Source: BOG-908 sp965198825
GTDB taxonomy: Bacteria > Pseudomonadota > Alphaproteobacteria > Acetobacterales > Acetobacteraceae
Length of the DNA: 64,000 nucleotides
Assembly: GCA_965198825.1 (NCBI GenBank)
Contig: CBDAQB010000003.1
Location: forward strand, 248,001 to 312,000
Direction of reading: 5' to 3'
The notes beneath the pieces are model-generated. The model worked only from the letters and a program-made list of their open reading frames with translations. It was not told where the DNA came from and ran no database searches. Numbering within the stretch: the first letter of the stretch is position 1; each line of letters opens with the position of its first letter. Position numbers and translations under genes: made by a program. Below, piece after piece: positions 17,619 to 25,020 of the stretch.

Positions 17619-19208
17619 TTACCGATCCACGACAAGATCGCTGGTCGGCCGCGAACAGCACAGCAAGGCAAAACCCTCGTCGATCTCGCTTTGCAAAATC
17701 CCGCCTGCATGCTGCATCTCGACCGTCCCAGACAGGATCCGGCTCTTGCAAGTTCCGCAGACGCCTTTTCCGCAAGCAGAAGGCAAACGTATCCCCGCCG
17801 TACGTGCGGCAGCCAGCACCGTCGTTCCGCCCCCGCAGCTCACCTCGTTCCCTCGCTGCGCAAACCGAACAGCAAAAACGCCCGTCGCAGCCTCTCCTGA
17901 AGCGTGCGCTGTAAGCGCACTCGCCCGGACCTGCGCTTCAACCCGAGCAGACGGCGCTTCCCGAAGCTTCAGTCCCGCACTCATCCGTTCCACATACCAG
18001 GTGCAGAAATCATCCACCAACCCCTCGGTGAACGGCGAGTAAGGCCCGGGCTCGTAAGCCGGGCTCACAACCCCGGCCTGCGTAATCTCCACAAGATGCG
18101 CATCCTGCCTGTTCGTCGCCTCCCACACTGCGACCAGATTCGCAGGATCGTAGTCCACGCCCTCCACTGCGTCCTTATGCACCAGCCAAGTCGTACGCAG
18201 CAGCGTCCTGCCCTCATCCAAAGGGAGCACGCAAAAGGTCACCGCATGATCCGCCATCACGTGGTGCCACGAATTTGGCTGCGTCCAGAATGTCAGCCCA
18301 CCCAATCGCGCATCTTGCAAGCCACCAAGAAGCACCCGGCAAGCCGAACGCGTATCGCGTGTCTGGCTTTCCCCAGACTTGTCCAGCGGCAAACGCTCGG
18401 TCCGATATCCGGTCGGCCGCCCCGTCAGCCGCTCCACTCGACGTGAAGGCAGCCCGGCCGCCTCCCACCGCCCATGCATCTCCTCCACCAGCGCATTGTA
18501 ACGTGCCGCCTGCGCTGCCTCATCGGCGGCCAATGATTCCGGCGCAAACCCGAAACCGTAGGCAAACAAAGGCACAGTCAGCTCCGGATGGTTCGCTGCG
18601 CAGTGATAGCACTCGCGGTTATTTTCCATCGTGAGCTTCCAATTGCCGTGCTCAACCAGATCCACCTGCCGCGCCACCTTCGTATCGCGCAGCCCATGCG
18701 GAAGCAGATAGCGCTCCATCTTCGCCGCCATCGCCTCGATGTCCTCCGGCGGATCGGCCGCCAGGCACACGAAGATCAGCCCCGCGACGGATCGCAGCGC
18801 TACCGGCTGCAATCCGCGGCAAGAAGGATCGAACCCATTCCCCATGTGATGGGCAAACAGCAGCGCGCCATCCAGCCCATACGTCCAGCTATGGTAACGG
18901 CAAATCAGATTGCCGACCCGCTCCTTGCCATCCGCAACCAACTGCGCTCCGCGATGCCTGCAGACATTGTGAAACGCCCGCACCACCCCGTCACGATCCC
19001 GCAATATCACCACGGGTGCGCGCCCGATGCGCAAAGCCAACACATCGCCGACCTCGGGCACGTCCGCATCGTGCCCCACGAAAATCCAGTGCCGCCCGAA
19101 AATCAGCGCCATGTCGGCGTCGAACACCGCGCGATCGGTATAGAACGCCGCCTCCAGGCTATGGCCAGGCCGGCGATCGGCCAGCAGACGGGCAATGCGA
19201 TCGGACAA
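17619..19208 (-). CDS. Rieske non-heme iron oxygenase with fused C-terminal [2Fe-2S] ferredoxin (glycine betaine monooxygenase-like)
   Basis: Probable oxidative N-demethylase. Of 529 residues, about 1-420 are a GbcA-like oxygenase: Rieske ligands C83-x-H85 and C103-x2-H106, and the mononuclear iron site in NNRECYHCAANHPEL. Residues about 445-529 are a plant-type ferredoxin, with CGKGVCGTCK giving three ligands and the fourth in LLCCSRP. In the classic GbcAB system this ferredoxin domain ends the separate FAD/NAD reductase GbcB. Here the ferredoxin is attached to the oxygenase, and no reductase domain is encoded in the locus. Start is TTG at 19208 with GAGGG four bases upstream; an in-frame stop lies just upstream and no ATG precedes the Rieske domain. 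Substrate by inference: betaine or related. Confidence 0.85.
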   Translation of the reverse strand: MSDRIARLLADRRPGHSLEAAFYTDRAVFDADMALIFGRHWIFVGHDADVPEVGDVLALRIGRAPVVILRDRDGVVRAFHNVCRHRGAQLVADGKERVGNLICRYHSWTYGLDGALLFAHHMGNGFDPSCRGLQPVALRSVAGLIFVCLAADPPEDIEAMAAKMERYLLPHGLRDTKVARQVDLVEHGNWKLTMENNRECYHCAANHPELTVPLFAYGFGFAPESLAADEAAQAARYNALVEEMHGRWEAAGLPSRRVERLTGRPTGYRTERLPLDKSGESQTRDTRSACRVLLGGLQDARLGGLTFWTQPNSWHHVMADHAVTFCVLPLDEGRTLLRTTWLVHKDAVEGVDYDPANLVAVWEATNRQDAHLVEITQAGVVSPAYEPGPYSPFTEGLVDDFCTWYVERMSAGLKLREAPSARVEAQVRASALTAHASGEAATGVFAVRFAQRGNEVSCGGGTTVLAAARTAGIRLPSACGKGVCGTCKSRILSGTVEMQHAGGILQSEIDEGFALLCCSRPTSDLVVDR

Positions 19209-19286
19209 GGCACCCTCGGGTTTGCAAACTCATCATTGCCCGATCGCCGCACCTGCCGCTAACGAAAAACCGACAATCGCTAGCCA

Positions 19287-19305
19287 TTTTGCGTCACGCA
19301 CAAAA
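19287..19305. promoter_or_regulatory. Imperfect palindrome in the divergent Rieske/sarcosine-oxidase spacer
   Basis: TTTTGCGTCACGCACAAAA is an interrupted inverted repeat in the 177-bp region between the two divergent demethylation genes. The position fits an operator for the GlxA-type regulator. No match to a known site is claimed. Confidence 0.3.
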
Positions 19306-19385
19306 CGGGTGCCTGAAACGGCTTCCCACCGGAGGCCGCGTGGTGATGATGCAGCCGCAAGTCGGGTGGGGCAGGGCAGGCGCAA

Positions 19386-20513
19386 ATGGTTTTCGACGTC
19401 ATCATCATAGGCGGCGGCGGCATGGGCAGCGCCACCGCCTGGCAACTGGCCAGGCGCGGCCAGCGCGTCCTCGTCCTCGAACGCTTCGACATCCCACACG
19501 CACACGGCTCGTCCCACGGCATCAGCCGCATCATCCGCCTGCCGTATTACGAAAATCCCGCCTACGTCCCGCTCCTCCGGCGCGCCTACGAACTCTGGCG
19601 CGAAGCCGAGGCCGCCAGTGGCCTCGAACTCCTGGTCACCACCGGCTCCATAGACGCCAGCCCCGAAACCGACCCCCTCTTCCAAGGCGCCCTGGCCTCA
19701 GCCCGCCTTCACAGCCTCGAGCACGAAGTCCTCACGGGCGACGAGGTCAACGCCCGCTACCCCGGCTACCATCTCGCCGACACCCACCGCGCCGTCTTCC
19801 AGCCGGACGGCGGCCTGGTCACCAGCGAACGCGCCATCGTCGCCCACATCACGCTCGCCCAAGCCAAAGGCGCCGTCGTCCACGCCCGCGAACAAGTCCG
19901 CGGCTGGGAAGCCACCGGCGGAACCGAAGGCGTTACCGTCACCACCGACCGCGCCCGCTACCAGGCCGCCCGCCTGGTTATCACCGCCGGCGCCTGGATG
20001 GCAGATCTGGTCCCGCTTCTCGCCAACCGCGCCGTTCCCGAACGCCAGGTCCTCGCCTGGCTCCAGCCCCACCAGCCCGACCTCTTCACCCCCAGCCGCT
20101 TCCCCGTCTTCAACCTCCAGGTCGAGGAAGGCCGCTACTACGGCCTCCCCATTTACGAAGTCCCAGGCTTCAAATTCGGCCGTTACCACCACCAGGGCGA
20201 AACCGGCCACCCGGACACACTGCTACGCGAACCAGACGAAGCCGACGAAAACCTCCTGCGAACCTTCGCCGACCGCTACTTTCCCCAAGGCTCCGGACCC
20301 GTCATGGCCCTGCGCGCCTGCATGTTCACCAACACACAAGACGAACATTTCATCCTCGACCACCACCCAGCTCACAGCCAGGTCGTCATAGCTTCCCCCT
20401 GCAGCGGGCACGGCTACAAATTCTGCAGCGTCATCGGCGAAATCCTCGCGGACCTCGCCACAGGCGATGGCGTCACGCGGCATGATATCGGGTTCTTGCG
20501 ATTGCATCGTTAA
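19386..20513 (+). CDS. Monomeric sarcosine oxidase / N-methyltryptophan oxidase family flavoprotein
   Basis: FAD enzyme oxidising an N-methyl amino acid to the amino acid, formaldehyde and hydrogen peroxide; 375 residues. N-terminal IIGGGGMGSATAWQL is the FAD fold, followed by SSHGISRIIRLPYYE typical of the MSOX/SolA group. ACMFTNTQDEHFILD contains the Cys that binds FAD covalently in this family, and SPCSGHGYKFC is the C-terminal active-site region. It is divergent from the Rieske gene. Oxidising sarcosine to glycine would complete betaine breakdown; N-methyltryptophan or pipecolate are alternatives. A compound palindrome follows the stop. Confidence 0.88.
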   Translation: MVFDVIIIGGGGMGSATAWQLARRGQRVLVLERFDIPHAHGSSHGISRIIRLPYYENPAYVPLLRRAYELWREAEAASGLELLVTTGSIDASPETDPLFQGALASARLHSLEHEVLTGDEVNARYPGYHLADTHRAVFQPDGGLVTSERAIVAHITLAQAKGAVVHAREQVRGWEATGGTEGVTVTTDRARYQAARLVITAGAWMADLVPLLANRAVPERQVLAWLQPHQPDLFTPSRFPVFNLQVEEGRYYGLPIYEVPGFKFGRYHHQGETGHPDTLLREPDEADENLLRTFADRYFPQGSGPVMALRACMFTNTQDEHFILDHHPAHSQVVIASPCSGHGYKFCSVIGEILADLATGDGVTRHDIGFLRLHR

Positions 20514-20517
20514 AGCA

Positions 20518-20648
20518 AAGAAAGTTCTTTTTTGAAAAAAAGAACCAAAAAACTTTTGCGACCTTGGGCCGAGCTTGAGGAAGTGCCCAGCCCAAAACTC
20601 GCAAAAGTTTTTTGCTTCTTTTTTTCAAAAAAGAAGATGCTTCCTCCC
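20518..20648. repeat. Compound palindrome, copy 4 (between convergent stops)
   Basis: Left hairpin GTTCTTTTTTG/AAAAAAAGAAC (G-C variant), inner GC-rich hairpin CTTGGGCCGAG...CCCAGCCCAA, right hairpin CTTCTTTTTTTC/AAAAAAGAAG (C-G variant). The long-range pair CAAAAAACTTTTGCG / CGCAAAAGTTTTTTG is perfect. It fills the space between two convergent genes. Confidence 0.92.
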
Positions 20649-21032
20649 TTACTCCTCAGCCTCCTCACGCCGCAAAAGCGCCTCATCGATCTGCACCAGC
20701 AACTGCTGAAAATCGACCGGCTTCGCATGATAATCGCTGCACCCGGCCTCGAGCGCCTTGGCGCGATCTCCCGCCATCGCATGCGCCGTCAACGCGATCA
20801 CCGGCAAATCTGCATGAGCGGCATCGGCACGCAGCGTGCGCGCCACCGTCCACCCATCCATGATTGGCAAATCCATATCGAGCAGCACGATATCAGGCGC
20901 CTCCGCCCGCACCTGGTCGAGCGCCTGTTGCCCGTCGTGCGCGAGCACCACCGCGAAGCCGCGGCGAACCAGCCGGCGCGACAGGAAATCCCACAGTTCC
21001 TCGTGATCCTCGACCAGCAAAACCTTCGTCAC
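20649..21032 (-). CDS. Single-domain response regulator
   Basis: A 127-residue stand-alone receiver. VLLVEDHEELWDF holds the acidic pair, DMDLPIMDGW the phospho-acceptor Asp, IALTAHAM the switch Thr, and AKPVDF the Lys. There is no output domain, so it probably passes phosphate on or acts by protein contact. The GTG at 21032, with AGGGG just upstream, gives a normal N-terminus; the frame stays open to 21278 but without family sequence. Very similar to the regulator at 27348-27740, which is in an operon with a hybrid kinase. No kinase adjoins this copy. Confidence 0.85.
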   Translation of the reverse strand: MTKVLLVEDHEELWDFLSRRLVRRGFAVVLAHDGQQALDQVRAEAPDIVLLDMDLPIMDGWTVARTLRADAAHADLPVIALTAHAMAGDRAKALEAGCSDYHAKPVDFQQLLVQIDEALLRREEAEE

Positions 21033-21207
21033 AGCGCCCCTGCTTTCGTTCCATGTCCACCACGAGGCCGCGGCACGCACGGGCTCTGGCACTCGCCAAC
21101 GCACGGCGCCGCAGCTTTTCCGCTTCGATAGCGTTACCGCGACCGAAGCAGGAGTATCATCCCCATGTCGCAAGCAGCCCAAGGCCAAATGGCTGAAGGG
21201 GAGCCAA

Positions 21208-23013
21208 ATGATTGAAGGGGAGATCGTGCCTGCGGCATCCGCCCGCACCAGTGCGGCAGTGCTGAACGTAGCCGCCATCGTCGTAGTTGCCCTTTATCTC
21301 GGCCGCGAACTCCTCGTTCCCATCGTCCTCGCCAGCCTTCTTGCCTTCGTCCTAACGCCCGCCGTCAATCTGCTCCAGCGCGCACGTCTCGGCCGGGTCG
21401 CGGCGGTGCTCCTCGTCGTGGCGCTCGCTTTCGTCGTCATCGGCGGCCTCGGCGTCGCTGTCGGCGGGCAGGCGACCAGCCTCGCCGAAAGCCTGCCGCG
21501 CTACAAGGCGACCATCCAGCACAAGCTCGCAGCGCTCAGCATAGGCGGCGATTTTGTCGAACATTTCGAGGCCAGCGCGCGAGGCGTCCTCAGCGGCGTA
21601 GGCAGTGGCGCCGCCCTCGAACCCACCACGCGCGCCGAGGTCAAGGTAGCCCCCGCACCAAGCACCGCACCCGCTGCGGGGGTCGACGCCTCCTCCGCGC
21701 TGGTCATCGTGCGAAGTGTCGTAACCCCCCTCTTCGGACCGCTCGCGACTCTAGGCGTCGTCCTGATCTTCCTGATTTTCATCATGATGGCGCAAGAGGA
21801 TTTGCGAGACCGAATGGTCCGCCTGCTCGGCCGGCGCGACCTTCACCGCACCATCCTCGCCATGAACGACGCCGCCGCGCGTCTCTCCCGCTACTTCCTC
21901 ATTCAGCTCGCCCTGAACGCCGGCTTCGGCGTCTTCATCGCAGGCGGCCTCTGGATCGCCGGCCTGCCGAACCCGATCCTGTGGGGCATTCTCGCCGGCC
22001 TGATGCGCTTCATCCCTTTCATCGGCACCTACATCGCTTTGGCGCCCCCACTCCTGCTCGCCCTCGCCGTGGCGCCCGGCTGGTCCATGGCGCTCATCGT
22101 GCTCGCACTCTTCGTGCTCAGCGAACTCATCATGGGCCAGGTCATCGAGCCGCTGCTCTACGGCCAGAGCACCGGTCTGTCCCCCATCGCCGTCATCGTC
22201 GCCGCCACGTTCTGGGCCTTTCTCTGGGGACCGGTCGGGCTCCTCATCGCCACGCCGCTCACCGTCTGCCTCGTCGTCATCGGCCGTCACGTGGAACCGC
22301 TGGCGTTCCTCGAAGTCATGCTGGGCGATACCCCGCCGCTCGCGCCTGAAGAAACGTTCTACCAGCGCGCCCTGGAGAGCAACACGCGGCAACTCGTGGC
22401 CCAGGCTACGGAAGCCGTAAAACGCACCTCCCTCGCACAATACTACGACAGCGTCGCCATGCGCGGCCTCGCCCTCGCACAAGACGACCTCGCCCGCGAC
22501 GCCCTGGCTTTCGAACGCCTCGAAGCCATCCACGCGCATATCGAAACCTTGTTGACCCGCCTCCAAGAAAGCGCATCCACCACGCCAGACCAGGTGCTGC
22601 CACCCGCCGACTGGCAAACCCCAGGCGCCATCGTCTGCATCCCCGCACGGGGCCAACTCGACGACCTCGCAGCCACCATGGCCATGCAGGTCCTGCAAGA
22701 CGCCGGCTTCGGCGCCAGCCTCCGCTCCAACCTCAGCCTCGGCAACAGCACGGCCGGCGAAACCGAAACACTCCCTGTAAAACTCTGCTGCCTTTCGGTT
22801 CTCGAACAAGGCAGCAACCCCTCCGGCATCCGCTACCTCCTCCGGCGTATCGAACGCCAGATGCCTGGCGCCGCCGTCGTCGTCTGCCTCTGGCACGCAT
22901 CGAGCACCAGCCTCATGCTCGCGGCTTTGAGGTCGGAGGGCAGGGAGGAGACGATCGTTCTCTCTATTGGAGAGTTGTTGGCGCTTACGAAAGCGGTGTC
23001 GGCAAGGAAGTAA
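21208..23013 (+). CDS. AI-2E family transporter (PerM/TqsA-like) with long C-terminal extension
   Basis: Inner-membrane protein of 601 residues. The first ~360 residues follow the AI-2E exporter/PerM plan: two N-terminal helices, a loop with SLPRYKATIQHKL, then hydrophobic pairs with LMRFIPFIGTYIALAPPLLLA-type loop and LSELIMGQVIEPLLYG near 305-325, and FWGPVGLLIATPL-like end motif. Residues about 370-601 form an extra soluble part that I do not recognise; typical members end near 350-400 residues. The function (AI-2 export, ion or antiport) is not settled by sequence. Divergent from the response regulator. The TAA stop is followed at once by a palindrome copy. Confidence 0.85.
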   Translation: MIEGEIVPAASARTSAAVLNVAAIVVVALYLGRELLVPIVLASLLAFVLTPAVNLLQRARLGRVAAVLLVVALAFVVIGGLGVAVGGQATSLAESLPRYKATIQHKLAALSIGGDFVEHFEASARGVLSGVGSGAALEPTTRAEVKVAPAPSTAPAAGVDASSALVIVRSVVTPLFGPLATLGVVLIFLIFIMMAQEDLRDRMVRLLGRRDLHRTILAMNDAAARLSRYFLIQLALNAGFGVFIAGGLWIAGLPNPILWGILAGLMRFIPFIGTYIALAPPLLLALAVAPGWSMALIVLALFVLSELIMGQVIEPLLYGQSTGLSPIAVIVAATFWAFLWGPVGLLIATPLTVCLVVIGRHVEPLAFLEVMLGDTPPLAPEETFYQRALESNTRQLVAQATEAVKRTSLAQYYDSVAMRGLALAQDDLARDALAFERLEAIHAHIETLLTRLQESASTTPDQVLPPADWQTPGAIVCIPARGQLDDLAATMAMQVLQDAGFGASLRSNLSLGNSTAGETETLPVKLCCLSVLEQGSNPSGIRYLLRRIERQMPGAAVVVCLWHASSTSLMLAALRSEGREETIVLSIGELLALTKAVSARK

Positions 23014-23135
23014 GGAAGGACTTCTTTTTTGAAAAAAAGAAGCAAAAAACTTCTATTCGTTTGGGCCGGGCCTATCCCCACGCCCGGCCCAAAATTGCAA
23101 AAGTTTTTTGCTTCTTTTTTATAAAAAAGAAGTCC
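23014..23135. repeat. Compound palindrome, copy 5 (exactly fills a convergent gap)
   Basis: Starts directly after the AI-2E stop and ends directly before the SLC13 stop. Both outer hairpins are C-G variants (CTTCTTTTTTG/AAAAAAAGAAG and CTTCTTTTTTA/TAAAAAAGAAG). The inner module TTGGGCCGGGC...GCCCGGCCCAA is a strong GC-rich hairpin. Flanks TAAGGAAGGA and TCCTTACTTCC are also inverted. Confidence 0.92.
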
Positions 23136-24896
23136 TTACTTCCCGCTTATTGGCCAGAAAACCAACAACAAAGGCACCCCCGCCAGAACCACCAACGCCG
23201 AAAGCGGCGCTCCCAGCCGCGCATAATCCCCAAACCGATAACCGCCAGGCCCCATCACCAAGGTATTGCACTGATGCCCAATAGGCGTCAGGAAATCACA
23301 CCCGGCCCCAAGCGCCACAGCCATCAGAAAACAATCAGGATTAAGCCCAAGCTTCAGCGCCAGGGTCGCCGCGATCGGTCCCATGATCAGCACCGTCGGC
23401 GCATTATGCAGGAACGGCGTCACCACCAAGGTCAGCACCAGAACAAGCGCCAGCGCACCGACGCCCGGCATGCCATGCACGGCGGACATCAACAGCCCTG
23501 CGATCAAATCGGTGCCTCCGCTATCGCGCACCGCATGGCTAATGGGGATCAGCGCGCCGAGCAGAATGATCACGTGCCATTCCACCGCGTTGTAAGCCTC
23601 ATGCATCGTCATCACGCGCAACAGCAGAAGCACCACGGCCGCGCCGAAGAACGCGATACCCACGGAAAGAACATGAAATGCCACCAGCGCCATGGCGATC
23701 GCAAGCACGATGGCCGGCACATAGCTCCTGTCGTTTCGTCCCAGCGCGATCGTGCGTTCCGCCAGCGGCAGAATGCGCAAATCGCCCAACGTTTCCGGCA
23801 TGCTCGGCGAAGCGCTGCGCAACACCATCACGTCGCCCGCACGCAACCGAACGCTCGCCAGACGCTGGCCTATCTTCTGGCCGCTTCGGCTGACGGCGAG
23901 CACGCCAATGCCGAACCGCTCCTCCAGTTGCGCACGCGCCAACGTCTGCCCGACCAACGGACTCTCGCCTGTCACCACGCCTTCCACCAGAACGCCGTCG
24001 TTCTCGCCGCCGCCGGCGAGCTTTAGTCCGGCGCGCGCAACCAGCCGGTCCAGATCGGTAGGCTCTCCTCGCAGCAGAAGCACGTCGTCCTTGCGGAGCG
24101 CCATGCCAGGATGCGGCGGCAATCGTCTGAACCGCTCGCGCACCACCAGCGCCACCTGCACGTCGCCTTCCGCCATCGCCTCCACGTCGGCAATCGCACG
24201 GCCAGACGCGGCGGAAGCGTCATCCACCCGCGCCTCCGCGGTATAATCCTCCATGTTGAAGGCATCCTCTAGCGACGACGCGGCACGCCGCCCGCGAGGC
24301 AAAAGCCGCCAGCCGAACGCCAGAAACACCAGCCCCACCAACGCAATGCCCAGCCCCACGGGCGTGTAGTCGAACATCCCGAAAGGCTTGCCGAGCGTAT
24401 CCGCCCGCACCTTGGCAATCAGGATGTTCGGCGACGTACCCACCAGCGTCACCAGCCCGCCGAGCATGGAAGCAAATGCCATAGGCATCAGCAATGAAGA
24501 CGGCGCCGTCTTCGTGCGTCTGGCGAGCTGCAGCGCCACCGGCATGAAGATCGCAAGCGCGCCCACATTCTTCGTCACCATCGACAGCAGCATCACCGCG
24601 CCGACCAGCACCGGCACCTGCGACCCCACCGTGCGCAGCTTCGGCGTAATCGGCCGCATCGCCGCCTCCACGATGCCGGAACGCGCAATGCCGGCGCTCA
24701 CCACCAGCGCCGCCGCGATGATCACCACCACCTCGTCGGAAAACCCCTCGAACGCCTTCTGCGCAGGCACCACCCCGATCACCACGCCGACCACCAAAGC
24801 CGCGGCGGCCACCAGATCGTAAGGCAGCCGCCCCCACAGAAAGCAGCCGACCGTCGCGGCAATCAGGCCGAAGGACAAACCCTGGTCGAGCGTCAT
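23136..24896 (-). CDS. SLC13 family permease with TrkA-C (RCK_C) domains
   Basis: Predicted anion or citrate/sulfate-type permease of 586 residues. An N-terminal membrane block (about 1-205) contains TKNVGALAIFMP and LVGTSPNILIA, the SLC13/ArsB-like signature. The centre (about 205-400) has two soluble TrkA-C repeats (ALVVRERFRRLPPHPGMALR, DVLLLRGE; GQKIGQRLASVRLRAGDVMV). A second membrane block carries HNAPTVLIMGP and LTPIGHQCNTLVMGPGGY. This layout matches SLC13 permeases of the YfbS/SdcS group. Start at 24896 is chosen because membrane helix 1 begins at once. It is divergent from the next kinase. Confidence 0.9.
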   Translation of the reverse strand: MTLDQGLSFGLIAATVGCFLWGRLPYDLVAAAALVVGVVIGVVPAQKAFEGFSDEVVVIIAAALVVSAGIARSGIVEAAMRPITPKLRTVGSQVPVLVGAVMLLSMVTKNVGALAIFMPVALQLARRTKTAPSSLLMPMAFASMLGGLVTLVGTSPNILIAKVRADTLGKPFGMFDYTPVGLGIALVGLVFLAFGWRLLPRGRRAASSLEDAFNMEDYTAEARVDDASAASGRAIADVEAMAEGDVQVALVVRERFRRLPPHPGMALRKDDVLLLRGEPTDLDRLVARAGLKLAGGGENDGVLVEGVVTGESPLVGQTLARAQLEERFGIGVLAVSRSGQKIGQRLASVRLRAGDVMVLRSASPSMPETLGDLRILPLAERTIALGRNDRSYVPAIVLAIAMALVAFHVLSVGIAFFGAAVVLLLLRVMTMHEAYNAVEWHVIILLGALIPISHAVRDSGGTDLIAGLLMSAVHGMPGVGALALVLVLTLVVTPFLHNAPTVLIMGPIAATLALKLGLNPDCFLMAVALGAGCDFLTPIGHQCNTLVMGPGGYRFGDYARLGAPLSALVVLAGVPLLLVFWPISGK

Positions 24897-25020
24897 GGGC
24901 AGGTCCTGCGCAAGGGCGTTTCGAGAGCGCGTTGAACCAAACGCCACCCGCCGGGTTCCCGCACCAGCAGCGCGCAGGAACCGACGCAGCTTTTCGCACG
25001 GCGCCGCGTTGCCCCCGCCA

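Noticed and set aside
19016..20485. Open frame of 489 codons on the + strand over the sarcosine oxidase-like gene
   Set aside because: Arg/Pro-rich shadow; the real frame at 19386 has all flavoprotein motifs.
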